NCBI GenBank assembly: GCA_918262735.1
Contig: CAKJYJ010000009.1
Span: forward strand, 1-64,000
Origin: Clostridiales bacterium
GTDB taxonomy: Bacteria > Bacillota > Clostridia > Christensenellales > UBA1242
Direction: 5' to 3'
Length of the DNA stretch: 64,000 nucleotides
Shown here: positions 46,650-54,668 of the stretch, in pieces
Layout of the letters: each line of letters starts with the position of its first letter
Position numbering within the stretch: position 1 is the stretch's first letter
Notes under the pieces: model-generated
Databases searched by the model: none
What the model was told of the DNA's origin: nothing
The model's input: the letters and a program-made list of their open reading frames with translations, nothing else
Position numbers and translations under genes: made by a program

Positions 46650-46751
46650 GGGGTCCTTAAAAACGCATGTTTTTGGGGTGAGGATGCACCGAATGTTAAG
46701 CGATGGTTTTACAATATGGAAAAACCAAGCCATAAATTCGTGGGCAGACGA
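46650..46751 (+). ncRNA. tRNA-linked structured element, copy 4
   Basis: The most diverged member. It opens GGGGTCCTTAAAAAC-GCAT-GTTTTTGGGG (10-bp hairpin with G-U pairs) followed by GTGAGGATGCACCG, a second hairpin TGGTTTT/AAAACCA, and ends GGGCAGACGAAAT. It sits between the two 97-bp repeats of the tRNA-Lys 3' half. Confidence 0.5.
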
Positions 46752-46848
46752 AATCAAGGGGTCGCGGGTTCGAACCCCGCGTGAGCCACCAATTTTTATT
46801 TAACCACAGGGTTTTGTTCAATAACACTGCCCTTGATTAAAAGATATT
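46752..46848 (+). repeat. 97-bp direct repeat, copy 2
   Basis: It holds an intact T-arm, acceptor 3' strand and CCA but no 5' half, so it is not a tRNA gene. The second antisense copy of the anticodon arm lies at 46830-46843. Confidence 0.88.
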
Positions 46849-46864
46849 AACCTTTATTTAATAT

Positions 46865-46947
46865 GCGGACATGGCGGAACTGGCAGACGCGCTAGACTTA
46901 GGATCTAGTTCGAAAGAGTGGGGGTTCAAGTCCTCTTGTCCGCACCA
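46865..46947 (+). tRNA. tRNA-Leu(TAG)
   Basis: Class II tRNA. The acceptor GCGGACA pairs with TGTCCGC, then A and CCA. The anticodon loop CTTAGGA gives TAG; there is a variable arm. It decodes CUA and related Leu codons. No promoter of its own is evident, so it is probably co-transcribed from 46456. Confidence 0.96.
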
Positions 46948-46949
46948 AA

Positions 46950-46990
46950 GACGAGCAATCCGAACCATTTGGTTTGAGTTGCTCTTTTTT
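46950..46990 (+). terminator. Terminator of tRNA-Leu(TAG)
   Basis: GAGCAA (46953-46958) / TTGCTC (46979-46984) with an inner GAACC...GGTTT arm and a T-run. It has the same 'CCGAACC' core as the other tRNA terminators in the window. Confidence 0.8.
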
Positions 46991-47329
46991 ATGAGTACCA
47001 TAATCTTCATTAGGCACCACATAATCATAAGTGTTTTATATTTTTGAAATTGTTTAACACGATACTGAAAACAAAAAACTTTCGTCATTACACATAATAA
47101 TATTGTTTACTTACAGATCAACCATTACCCATAATTCATTTTATCAGTTAGATACAACGCTAAAAACAAAACGTTCATGTCTACAATATTAACATTAAAT
47201 AATAACAAAAAACACCAAATGGGTTAGTCCCAAACAAAGAAAAATATAAAAAACTAAAAAAGTGAAAATTATATGTTGCAAAATTTGGTATAATACACTA
47301 AAATATTAGTCGAATTAAAAGGAGAAAAT
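46991..47329. other. Intergenic region before the plus-strand islet
   Basis: About 340 bases without a gene. TATAAT at 47289-47294 is a likely -10 for the gene at 47330. No other structure was recognised. Confidence 0.4.
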
Positions 47330-47716
47330 ATGAAAAATTTTAAGTTTATTTGGAAAAATTTTGACACAATAAAACAAGGCTATGATTTGGCAACCCTAAC
47401 AATTGAAATTCAAGATGGTGAGATAAATCCAACAATAACCTTCTCAACAGGAGATAAGTTTGCATTCACAGTGATAGATAAAACATTTAAGAAAAACAAT
47501 AAGGAAATGTTAGAAAAACTTTCAAAGGTCAAAATACCAGAAGAAAACATTGCTTCCGATGGTTGTGATGGGGATGCTTGGGAAATTGAAGTTGATGGTA
47601 AAGTCTTAAAGGGTTACTTAGATAGACCAAAGTGGCTGAACGAAATTAAAGAAATAATTTGCTTTAACAATATTTTTGAATATGCGGAAAGTAAAATAAA
47701 ATCTTACATTAGTTAA
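47330..47716 (+). CDS. Unknown small acidic protein (128 aa)
   Basis: It has a clear ribosome site (AAAAGGAG) before the ATG. The product is soluble: an N-terminal beta-rich part (FKFIWKNFDTIKQGYDLATLTIEIQDGEINPTITFSTGDKFAF) and an acidic centre (ASDGCDGDAWEIEVDGKVLKGYLDRP), which may bind metal. The family is not recognised. It is the first of three plus-strand genes just downstream of tRNA-Leu(TAG). Confidence 0.65.
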   Translation: MKNFKFIWKNFDTIKQGYDLATLTIEIQDGEINPTITFSTGDKFAFTVIDKTFKKNNKEMLEKLSKVKIPEENIASDGCDGDAWEIEVDGKVLKGYLDRPKWLNEIKEIICFNNIFEYAESKIKSYIS

Positions 47717-47779
47717 TGTTATTCATAAATATTAATTTAATTATGGTAAGCGCGGATATAAAACTTAAAAGAGGATATT

Positions 47780-48247
47780 ATGATAAAAATTAACCATTAC
47801 AAAACCGATATACAAAACTATATTAATGATATTTTTTGCTTAGATAACTTTTCGGCTTTTAGTGTTGTGATTGATGGTATTGAATACAAAACTGCAGAAC
47901 ACGCTTTTCAATCGTTAAAGTTTATTGAAAACAATAAGGGTGTATATGAAATGATAAAAAATAGCCCATCGCCATATGTTGCTAGGGAATTAGCACATAA
48001 ATACAAATCAACCCGCGACCCAGAGTGGTCTAACAAAAAGTATAAAGTCATGGAATTGGTTTTAACTCAAAAAGCCTTGCAAAATGATTATGTTAAGGAA
48101 AAATTATTGGCAACTAACAATTCAGATATAATTGAAGATTGTTGGGCTGATGATGATAAAGATTGGGGTTGTGGAATTGATGGCACTGGGCAAAACAATC
48201 TTGGCAAAATATGGATGGATATTAGAAAAAAAATAAACAGTCGTTAA
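47780..48247 (+). CDS. NADAR (YbiA-like) family N-glycosidase
   Basis: 155 aa. The family pattern is clear: LDNFSAFSVVIDGIEYKTAEHAFQSLKF at the start, DPEWSNKKYKVMELVLTQKALQNDYVKEKLLAT in the middle, IIEDCWADDDKDWGCGIDGTGQNNLGKIWMDIRKKI at the end. NADAR proteins hydrolyse N-glycosidic bonds, from damaged riboflavin intermediates to ADP-ribose on nucleic-acid bases. Some act as antitoxins beside DarT toxins, but no DarT is visible here. AGAGGA precedes the ATG. Confidence 0.85.
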   Translation: MIKINHYKTDIQNYINDIFCLDNFSAFSVVIDGIEYKTAEHAFQSLKFIENNKGVYEMIKNSPSPYVARELAHKYKSTRDPEWSNKKYKVMELVLTQKALQNDYVKEKLLATNNSDIIEDCWADDDKDWGCGIDGTGQNNLGKIWMDIRKKINSR

Positions 48248-48295
48248 TTCACCAACCCTCATATGCAAAACATAAGAAAAAATGGTTTTGGGGTA

Positions 48296-48324
48296 TTGCA
48301 ATTCGTTATCTAATATGATATACT
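48296..48324 (+). promoter_or_regulatory. Promoter of the 48351 gene
   Basis: TTGCAA (48296-48301), 17-nt spacer, TATACT (48319-48324). Confidence 0.5.
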
Positions 48325-48350
48325 AGCGCCAGTTAAAAGTGAGGAATAAT

Positions 48351-48779
48351 ATGTTTATTGAAAAATTAACAAAAAATGAAGTTATAAAATTTTTTGACAA
48401 AGTTGTTTATAAGGAATGGCTTAATGATTGGAAAGAAAAAGGATTAGAGAATATGTTCCTTAACATGGGATACGATTCAAGTAACATAAGAAACTATAAA
48501 CAGACAGATAAAGCAATTAAGTTTAGTATACATGAAGTTTCTTTTATAATAACCGACTTTGATATGGTAAACAGTAAGACCATTCGATTTAGCGATAATA
48601 TGCATAACGAACAATGGTTAAAATATATGTACGCCAAATTCGGTAATCAGTATGCAGAAGAATTCAAGAAATACCGTGAAATAAAAAAAGAAAAAGCAGT
48701 AAAAGATTATGAAAATGGTTTTAATTGTCAAACAAAAAAATACTGCAAATACTTTAACGAAAACAATTTATCTAAATAA
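48351..48779 (+). CDS. Unknown small protein (142 aa)
   Basis: The ATG at 48351 is preferred; GAGG (48341-48344) serves as its ribosome site, whereas the in-frame GTG at 48339 has none. The product is charged and soluble, with an aromatic N-terminal half (KFFDKVVYKEWLNDWKEKGLENMFLNMGYDSSNIR) and a basic C-terminal tail (CQTKKYCKYFNENNLSK). I cannot place it in a family. Confidence 0.6.
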   Translation: MFIEKLTKNEVIKFFDKVVYKEWLNDWKEKGLENMFLNMGYDSSNIRNYKQTDKAIKFSIHEVSFIITDFDMVNSKTIRFSDNMHNEQWLKYMYAKFGNQYAEEFKKYREIKKEKAVKDYENGFNCQTKKYCKYFNENNLSK

Positions 48780-48802
48780 TACTATTACCCATTAAATTTT
48801 CC

Positions 48803-48838
48803 CAAAAATCCCGACACAATAATGTGCCGGGATTTTTA
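48803..48838. terminator. Bidirectional terminator
   Basis: A 15-nt near-perfect inverted repeat around AATCCCGACACA / TGTGCCGGGATT with A and T runs, between the convergent genes ending at 48779 and 48865. Pairing is complete on the minus transcript (G-U). Confidence 0.85.
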
Positions 48839-48864
48839 TAATATTTACACTTACAAAGAATTTT

Positions 48865-49794
48865 TTATAATTGTTCAATTTGATGATTAATCCATGCAAG
48901 AACATCATTAAAAAACTCGTTTGCTATTAGCGGAATTTCATTATGGAGTTCATGACGGGCATCCTCATACAGTTTTAATTGCAAGTTAATGTGGTCTGTT
49001 TTTTCCAACCTTGTAAAAACTTCAGAAACCCCCGTCCCATATTGACCAACAGGGTCACAAACGCCAGATGCCAAAAAAATTGGAAGTTCTTTTTTTATTT
49101 TTTTGAACCATTTGTTTGAGCTAACAAATTTTAATGTGGAAATCATGTCTTTATATGCACCAAGAGTAAATCTAAATCCACATTTAGGGTCATTCAAATA
49201 CTCTTGAAACTTAACTGGATTTGAAGTCACCCACTCCCTGCCAGTCTCAACCTTATCAACATATTTGTAATATGTTTTAGTACTTAATTCTTCAATCTTA
49301 TTAGCATAACCCTCTTTGCCCTTAAACATAATTAAAAAGTTTAGCAAAAGAAGAGCAAAATTCGTTCCAGCCACCTTGCCAGAAGTTCCAAGAAGCATCA
49401 AGCCATTGAGTTCTTCTGGATACCTGTATGCATAAAGCCGTGCAAAAAAACTACCCATTGAATGGCCAATCAAAAAGAATGGAATATCCTTGTATTGTTC
49501 TTTAATTATATTCGTCATAGTATGTAGGTCTTCCAAAACATATTTGGGTCCATTTTTCTTTGCAAAAAAACCATACTTGGTATTTTTACCAGTTTCACCA
49601 TGCCCCAAATCATCACAGCCACAAACAACAACGCTCTCATTATTTAAGCGTTCAATTAAATCGTTATATCTTAAAATATGATCCATCATGCCGTGTGTGA
49701 TTTGAACAATAGCTCGTGGTTTGTTCTTTGGTCTAAAAATATAGTAATATATTTTTGTTTTTCCATCAGCAGAAATAAAGGTGTTTGTTTCCAT
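48865..49794 (-). CDS. Alpha/beta hydrolase (monoacylglycerol lipase-like)
   Basis: 309 aa. The serine-hydrolase plan is visible: ITHGMMDH (oxyanion region), GCDDLGHGETG, the nucleophile elbow GHSMGSFFARLYA, an acid near FLASGVCDPVGQYG and a late histidine in YEDARHELHNE. This is the lysophospholipase/monoacylglycerol lipase type ('Hydrolase_4'). The substrate is probably a lipid ester. GGAGAG precedes the ATG. It appears monocistronic. Confidence 0.88.
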   Translation of the reverse strand: METNTFISADGKTKIYYYIFRPKNKPRAIVQITHGMMDHILRYNDLIERLNNESVVVCGCDDLGHGETGKNTKYGFFAKKNGPKYVLEDLHTMTNIIKEQYKDIPFFLIGHSMGSFFARLYAYRYPEELNGLMLLGTSGKVAGTNFALLLLNFLIMFKGKEGYANKIEELSTKTYYKYVDKVETGREWVTSNPVKFQEYLNDPKCGFRFTLGAYKDMISTLKFVSSNKWFKKIKKELPIFLASGVCDPVGQYGTGVSEVFTRLEKTDHINLQLKLYEDARHELHNEIPLIANEFFNDVLAWINHQIEQL

Positions 49795-49904
49795 AACTCT
49801 CCGTATTACTTTTCACCAAAAGTATATTTGACATTTTTTTAATTCTAACACAAAAAACACAATATTCCAACAAGATTTATAACTTTACAAACATTATATC
49901 TCAC

Positions 49905-51041
49905 TCACTTAGTAATCATATTTTTATTGAGCTTATCACCCATACCAAACCGTTCCAGCACATGTGAAGTATATGTATATTTATACTTATTTTTGCATAT
50001 ATATTCTTTTTCTGATATTTCTATCAACCTATCTAGCAAGGCTCCAAAGTCATACTTAAACCTCCACAAATAATTTGCATATGAACCGGGAATTGTGTTT
50101 ATTTCATTAACATACACCTTTTTATTTTTATCATCTAACAAAAAGTCTATTCTAACTATTCCAGAGCACCCAAGCAACTTAAAAACCTTTACACTTAATG
50201 ATTTTATTTTGTTGTCAATATCTTCTGAAATGTGCACATCAACAGTCTTGCTTTGGTTGGTACTTTTTTGCATATATTTTTCATTAAAGCCCAAAAATGT
50301 TTTCCAGCCCCTAGGCTCTTCTAAAACAGAGACCTCAACATCATCTCCACAACCCAAAACCGAACAGTTTATCTCTCTTAAATTTGCAATAACCTGCTCT
50401 AATATTATTTTTTTATCAAAATTTAATGCTATTTTTATATTTTTTATTAATTCCTCTCTGTTATTTGAAACATTTATACCAATTGAACTTCCCAAGTTTG
50501 CAGGCTTAACAATTATTGGATATCCCAACTTTTTCTCAGTTAGGCTCAATTGTGCATCATCACAAATAAAACCCTCACCCACACAACAATATTTTGCGCA
50601 TGGGATACCATTTGCCCTAAAAATATCTTTCATTATTACCTTATCCATTCCAACACCAGATGCAACAACACCACTCCCAACATATGGAATATCTGCAAGT
50701 TCTAAAATTCCAGCAAGCGTTCCATCTTCGCCATTAAGCCCATGCATACAATTAATTGCCACATCAATTCTATGCAGTTTTTTAAAACCAAAACGGGATT
50801 TTTTAATTATAAATTTATCAAAAAAACCGCCAACAATATTAATGCCACCAACTTTATTATTTGCATAATTATAAATGCTTAAATAGTCATTTGGAATAAT
50901 CCATGAATTATTTTTTGTTATGTATATTGGAAATATTTTATACTTATTTTTGTCCAAACTTCTCATAACTTGTATTGCAGTTATTATCGATATATCATGT
51001 TCAGAGGATTTTCCCCCATAAAAAATAGCAAGATTTTTCAT
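49905..51041 (-). CDS. ddl: D-alanine--D-alanine ligase
   Basis: An ATP-grasp enzyme that makes the D-Ala-D-Ala dipeptide for peptidoglycan. 378 aa. Seen are FYGGKSSEHDISIITA (N-terminal loop), NCMHGLNGEDGTLAGILELADIPYVGSG, YPIIVKPANLGSSIGI, REINCSVLG and VYVNEINTIPGSY (metal and phosphate site). Usual ligases have the glutamate loop EHExS, kept here as SEHDIS. GGGAG precedes the ATG. It follows mazF by 13 nt in an apparent three-gene operon. Confidence 0.95.
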   Translation of the reverse strand: MKNLAIFYGGKSSEHDISIITAIQVMRSLDKNKYKIFPIYITKNNSWIIPNDYLSIYNYANNKVGGINIVGGFFDKFIIKKSRFGFKKLHRIDVAINCMHGLNGEDGTLAGILELADIPYVGSGVVASGVGMDKVIMKDIFRANGIPCAKYCCVGEGFICDDAQLSLTEKKLGYPIIVKPANLGSSIGINVSNNREELIKNIKIALNFDKKIILEQVIANLREINCSVLGCGDDVEVSVLEEPRGWKTFLGFNEKYMQKSTNQSKTVDVHISEDIDNKIKSLSVKVFKLLGCSGIVRIDFLLDDKNKKVYVNEINTIPGSYANYLWRFKYDFGALLDRLIEISEKEYICKNKYKYTYTSHVLERFGMGDKLNKNMITK

Positions 51042-51054
51042 ATATTACTCCCTG

Positions 51055-51453
51055 CTATTTATATGCATATTCACTATTGTTTGACACGGTTTCAAAAAAT
51101 CCCAGGCTTATTAAAAGTGCCCTCTCCACTTCTTTCATTTTTTTTGCCCCTATGTATGACAACCTTTCTTTTATTCTTTGTTTATCAATTGTTCTTATCT
51201 GTTCCAGCAAACAAACTGAGTCTTTTGGTAGGTTATATTCACACGCCCCAAGTTCAATGTGGGTTGGTATTTTTGCTTTGCTGAGCCTACTTGTTATTGC
51301 ACACACAATTATTGTTGGCGAATACTTATTTCCAATATCATTCTGTAAAACAAGCACTGGTCTAACACCGCCCTGCTCACTTCCAATAACCGGGCTTAAA
51401 TCAGCATAATATATTTCTCCCCTTTTAATTATTCCAACCCCTTTTGTTTCCAT
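51055..51453 (-). CDS. mazF: MazF/PemK-type endoribonuclease toxin (NdoA-like)
   Basis: 132 aa. [31 protein letters not shown] is the opening of MazF (EndoA) enzymes. [22 protein letters not shown] and [16 protein letters not shown], with the conserved Thr-Ser and Glu-Gln-x-Arg residues, follow. These cut mRNA at short sequences and are held off by a small antitoxin. The C-terminal extension ([15 protein letters not shown]) and the N-terminal METKGVG are longer than usual. The start overlaps the upstream 75-aa gene by 25 nt. Confidence 0.93.
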   Translation of the reverse strand: METKGVGIIKRGEIYYADLSPVIGSEQGGVRPVLVLQNDIGNKYSPTIIVCAITSRLSKAKIPTHIELGACEYNLPKDSVCLLEQIRTIDKQRIKERLSYIGAKKMKEVERALLISLGFFETVSNNSEYAYK

Positions 51454-51653
51454 AATTCCTTTTCATATTTTATATAATCTATGGACTCGGCAGCATCAAA
51501 AAGTCTTCTATCTTCAAAATCATACCCAGAATATCCACATACCATCATATGCATATCATCTAAATTTGGTAATTCATAGTGAGTTAAAACATCTATTACT
51601 GAAAATCCCTTAACCACACGACAAAATTCTTTTTTATACTTATTAAAATCCAT
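51429..51653 (-). CDS. Small protein upstream of mazF, candidate antitoxin (about 74 aa)
   Basis: The start is set at the ATG at 51653 ([57 protein letters not shown]), with GGAG 9 nt upstream. It sits where Firmicutes normally carry the ribbon-helix-helix antitoxin (NdoAI/MazE) and overlaps mazF. The sequence shows no ribbon-helix-helix or AbrB pattern, so it may be a new antitoxin type or an unrelated coupled gene. Confidence 0.6.
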   Translation of the reverse strand: MDFNKYKKEFCRVVKGFSVIDVLTHYELPNLDDMHMMVCGYSGYDFEDRRLFDAAESIDYIKYEKELWKQKGLE

Positions 51654-51838
51654 TCTAATTATCTCCATAAATAATTTGTTCAAACTTAGTATGTGAGAAG
51701 TATTTTTTTATATTCCGAATAATAATGTTGAATTATGTAGTTTTGTTAGAATAAAAAATATACATTTATATATTTTGATATATATTTTTTAGCAAATAAG
51801 CAAATGCAATAAAAATATGGAAATTTATTAAATTTTTA

Positions 51839-51867
51839 TTGACAAAATAATAACATAATGCTATGAT
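51839..51867 (+). promoter_or_regulatory. Promoter of the tRNA-Gly/tRNA-Arg operon
   Basis: TTGACA (51839-51844), 17-nt spacer, TATGAT (51862-51867), 13 nt before tRNA-Gly. Confidence 0.8.
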
Positions 51868-51880
51868 AGTAACGTTTTAT

Positions 51881-51954
51881 GCGGGTGTAGCTCAGTGGTA
51901 GAGCCCCAGCCTTCCAAGCTGGTTGCGAGGGTCCGATTCCCTTCACCCGCTCCA
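51881..51954 (+). tRNA. tRNA-Gly(TCC)
   Basis: The acceptor GCGGGTG pairs with CACCCGC, discriminator T, encoded CCA; anticodon loop CTTCCAA (TCC). Confidence 0.97.
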
Positions 51955-51975
51955 TTATTTTAATAATATCCACAT

Positions 51976-52052
51976 GCTTCAGTAGCTCAGCTGGATAGAG
52001 CAGCGCCCTTCTAAGGCGAAGGTCGGGGGTTCGAATCCCTCCTGGAGCACCA
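51976..52052 (+). tRNA. tRNA-Arg(TCT)
   Basis: The acceptor GCTTCAG pairs with CTGGAGC (one G-U), then A and CCA. Anticodon loop CTTCTAA (TCT) decodes AGA/AGG. It lies 21 nt after tRNA-Gly in the same transcript. Confidence 0.95.
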
Positions 52053-52056
52053 AAAA

Positions 52057-52093
52057 AGAAGTACAAATGTTACAATAAGATTTGTACTTTTTT
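52057..52093 (+). terminator. Terminator after tRNA-Arg(TCT)
   Basis: AAGTACAAAT (52059-52068) / ATTTGTACTT (52080-52089) followed by a T-run. Confidence 0.85.
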
Positions 52094-52151
52094 AATACAG
52101 TTTTTATATGGATTCGAACGTGTGCGTTAAAAAAAGGCGGGTGTAAAAATA

Positions 52152-52265
52152 GGGCTCCTAAAAATAGCAGGCATTCATGCCGAAATTTTTGGGAAGAGGA
52201 AAAACGGAGCGACATAGTAAATTTGCGGAGCAAGTTACAAGAGTGAAAGTTTTGACGAAGCATCA
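52152..52265 (+). ncRNA. tRNA-linked structured element, copy 3
   Basis: It opens GGGCTCCTAAAAAT and pairs with ATTTTTGGG (9-bp stem, one T-G pair); an inner hairpin GGCAT-TC-ATGCC fills the loop. Then come AAGAGGAAAAACGGAGCG, a second hairpin AATTTGC-GGA-GCAAGTT, and TTTTGACGAAGC. The order and spacing of blocks match copies 1 and 2. Confidence 0.55.
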
Positions 52266-52285
52266 GGCGTGATAGCTAAGCGGAG

Positions 52286-52308
52286 CGAATCCCTCCTGGA
52301 GCACCAAA
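52286..52308 (+). repeat. Direct repeat of the tRNA-Arg 3' end
   Basis: A 23-nt exact repeat of 52032-52054 (T-loop end, acceptor strand, CCA and AA). The pair brackets structured element copy 3. Confidence 0.85.
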
Positions 52309-52312
52309 CAAA

Positions 52313-52345
52313 ATAAATCCGAACCGTAAGGTGAGGATTTTTTGT
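52313..52345 (+). terminator. Second tRNA-type terminator
   Basis: AAATCC (52315-52320) / GGATTT (52335-52340) with inner CC-GTAA-GG and a T-run. It is almost identical to the tRNA-Leu(CAA) terminator at 29722-29753, including flanks. Confidence 0.75.
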
Positions 52346-52468
52346 TTGTACTTTTATTTCTTATTTTTTCACTTTTCTTTCTTCTTTAAATGTTCTGATT
52401 GTTTTTGAAATAAAAAATAAAGGCAATTATGATTCAAACGTGTGCGAAAAGCAAAAGGCACAGCTCAG

Positions 52469-52505
52469 ACAAAAAATCCATTCGCATTTTGAATGGATTT
52501 TTTTG
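52469..52505 (-). terminator. Terminator of feoAB
   Basis: A perfect 13-bp stem AAAAAATCCATTC (52471-52483) / GAATGGATTTTTT (52491-52503), 10 nt past the feoB stop. It may also stop plus-strand reads from the tRNA-Arg locus. Confidence 0.85.
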
Positions 52506-52514
52506 CACATTTTT

Positions 52515-54668
52515 TTAATATCTTTTGCAACCAAAACAACCCTTACATTTCTGTTTGTTTATTAAAAGCTTGGTCATTTTATAAAGTGAATATGTAATTA
52601 TTATAACAATAATCATTATAACAATTAACAATAGTATCCCATTATTCATAATAAATCCAACGGTATTATATAAAACCAGACTAACAATGTATGCTATTGC
52701 AAATTGAACAACTATTGATATAATCGTCCATTTTATTCCTATTTCCCTTTTTAAAACACCAATGGTTGCAAAACATGGAGAATACAAAAGACAAAACACC
52801 ATAAAGGAAATTGCACTTGCTGGGGTAAAGAACACGACACTAGATGCAAGTGTTAAACTTTTTGCTATTTTAACCTTTAGATTTTCAGCACCAAATGGCA
52901 CGCCATTTATTATTCCTATTGTTGACACAATAACCTCTTTTGCAACAAGCCCTGCAAGCAAAGCCGAAACCGCTCCCCAATTACCAAAACCAAGAGGAAC
53001 AAATATTGGTGCTAAAAAACGGCCAACAACTGCAACAATAGATTTTCCACCAACATAATCAACATATCTTAAGCCAAACGAAAATTTAGTTAAAATCCAA
53101 ATAATAACGTTTACCGAAATTAATAACGACCCAACTCGAATTAGAAATTGTTTAATGTTAACTAATGCAAGAGAAAATAGTCTTTTTAATTTTGGCAATC
53201 TATATGGCGGAAATTCCATAATAAACGATTGTTTTTCACTTCTTAAAAATGTTTTCTCATAAAACACACTAAGCATTAGCGCAATAACAACACCCAAAAG
53301 GTATAGCAAAAAAATCACAAAAACGTTGCTGGCACCAAAAAAGGCTGAACCAATCACCGCATAAATTGGGAGTTTTGCACTACAGCTCATATATGGTGAG
53401 AGCATTGCTGTTTTTATTTTACTATTTTTATTTTCCATTGTTCTTGCAGTAAGACACGCCGAGGTTGAACAGCCAAAACCCATTAAAAGGGTATATACAC
53501 CCTTGCCAGATAACCCAACTCGGCTAAAAATATCATCCAGAGAAAAAGCCACTCTTGAAAGATAACCACTATCTTCCAAAACCCCAAGACAAACATAAAG
53601 CATAACAACTTGTGGTAAAAAAGAAAAGATTGTTCCAAGCCCACTAATTATTGCATTTGAAAAAAAGTCAATAACAATAATATTATTTGTAACTCCTTTA
53701 ACACAAGTTAGCACCCACACGCCAAACTTGTTTTCAATAAATGAACATAGCCCACTGCTAAGTGTTGCCCCCACAGAAAAAAAAGTAAGATAAAAAATTA
53801 GTATTAAAACAGCAAAAAAAATTGGTAGGCATAAAAATCTGTTTAGAGCATATTTGTCTAATCTACTTTTTCCATACACTCTTTTTGTTTTTTTATCGGA
53901 ACCCAACAACAAATTAATTTGAGCATAATACTCACCCGCTATTGTTTCAACATTAATCTCTTTTTGAATTGAATATAATTTGCTCAATTCTTCATTGGTC
54001 AACTTTAATCTATCTAATACTAAACAATCATTCTCAATACACTTTATTGCTAAATATTCTTTACATATGTTTGTTCTAATATGTTTTTTTTCAACAACAT
54101 CACACACTTCTTTAATAACTCTAACAACACGACCATCATACACTTTTGATAAAAAATTGTCATAATTGTTGTTATTTTTTGTGTTTTTATAATAATCTAC
54201 AATATTTTTTTGTAAATTTTTAATATCTGCCTTACTGCTCGCATCAACAACCAAAGGTTTTATTCCATATTTTTGTTCAATATTTTGAATAAATTTCTTA
54301 GGCACATTTGCATCTTTACTGGTTTTATTTATAACTAGTATCATGGGTAGTTTTAGCAAAAACAGTTCAATTGTTAAATATAAATTTCGATATAAGTTAT
54401 TAATGTCAACAATGTTAATTACCAATTTTTCTTTATTATTATATAAATACTCGCTTGTAACTTTTTCTTCAAAACTAAGCGGTGTTAAAGAATACACTCC
54501 AGGCAAATCAATTACAGAAAACTCCTCTTTTTCAATTTGAATTTTCTTACATTTGCTGTCGACAGTCACACCATGCCAATTGCCTGTATGTTCGTTTGAT
54601 GATGTTAGAGTATTAAACAAAGTTGTTTTTCCCGTGTTTGGATTTCCAACCAAAACAATCTCTTTCAT
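52515..54668 (-). CDS. feoB: Ferrous iron transporter FeoB
   Basis: A membrane GTPase-coupled Fe(II) importer, 717 aa. The N-terminal G domain has GNPNTGKTT (G1), GNWHGVTVD (G2) and IDLPGVYSL (G3). At G4 the usual N-xx-D reads NKTS, so the base-specifying aspartate is not at its place. Two Gate modules follow in the helical part (around LMGFGCSTSACLTARTMEN and GNWGAVSALLAGLVAKEVIVS, with FFTPASAISFMVF). The C-terminal tail CKGCFGCKRY is a typical Cys cluster. The start codon overlaps the feoA stop (ATGA). Confidence 0.95.
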   Translation of the reverse strand: MKEIVLVGNPNTGKTTLFNTLTSSNEHTGNWHGVTVDSKCKKIQIEKEEFSVIDLPGVYSLTPLSFEEKVTSEYLYNNKEKLVINIVDINNLYRNLYLTIELFLLKLPMILVINKTSKDANVPKKFIQNIEQKYGIKPLVVDASSKADIKNLQKNIVDYYKNTKNNNNYDNFLSKVYDGRVVRVIKEVCDVVEKKHIRTNICKEYLAIKCIENDCLVLDRLKLTNEELSKLYSIQKEINVETIAGEYYAQINLLLGSDKKTKRVYGKSRLDKYALNRFLCLPIFFAVLILIFYLTFFSVGATLSSGLCSFIENKFGVWVLTCVKGVTNNIIVIDFFSNAIISGLGTIFSFLPQVVMLYVCLGVLEDSGYLSRVAFSLDDIFSRVGLSGKGVYTLLMGFGCSTSACLTARTMENKNSKIKTAMLSPYMSCSAKLPIYAVIGSAFFGASNVFVIFLLYLLGVVIALMLSVFYEKTFLRSEKQSFIMEFPPYRLPKLKRLFSLALVNIKQFLIRVGSLLISVNVIIWILTKFSFGLRYVDYVGGKSIVAVVGRFLAPIFVPLGFGNWGAVSALLAGLVAKEVIVSTIGIINGVPFGAENLKVKIAKSLTLASSVVFFTPASAISFMVFCLLYSPCFATIGVLKREIGIKWTIISIVVQFAIAYIVSLVLYNTVGFIMNNGILLLIVIMIIVIIITYSLYKMTKLLINKQKCKGCFGCKRY

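Noticed and set aside
46752..46790. A second tRNA-Lys gene
   Set aside because: Only the 3' half is present; no 5' acceptor strand or D-arm precedes it.
51836..52263. Minus-strand open frames over tRNA-Gly and tRNA-Arg
   Set aside because: They are antisense to tRNA genes with promoter, cloverleaf and terminator on the plus strand.
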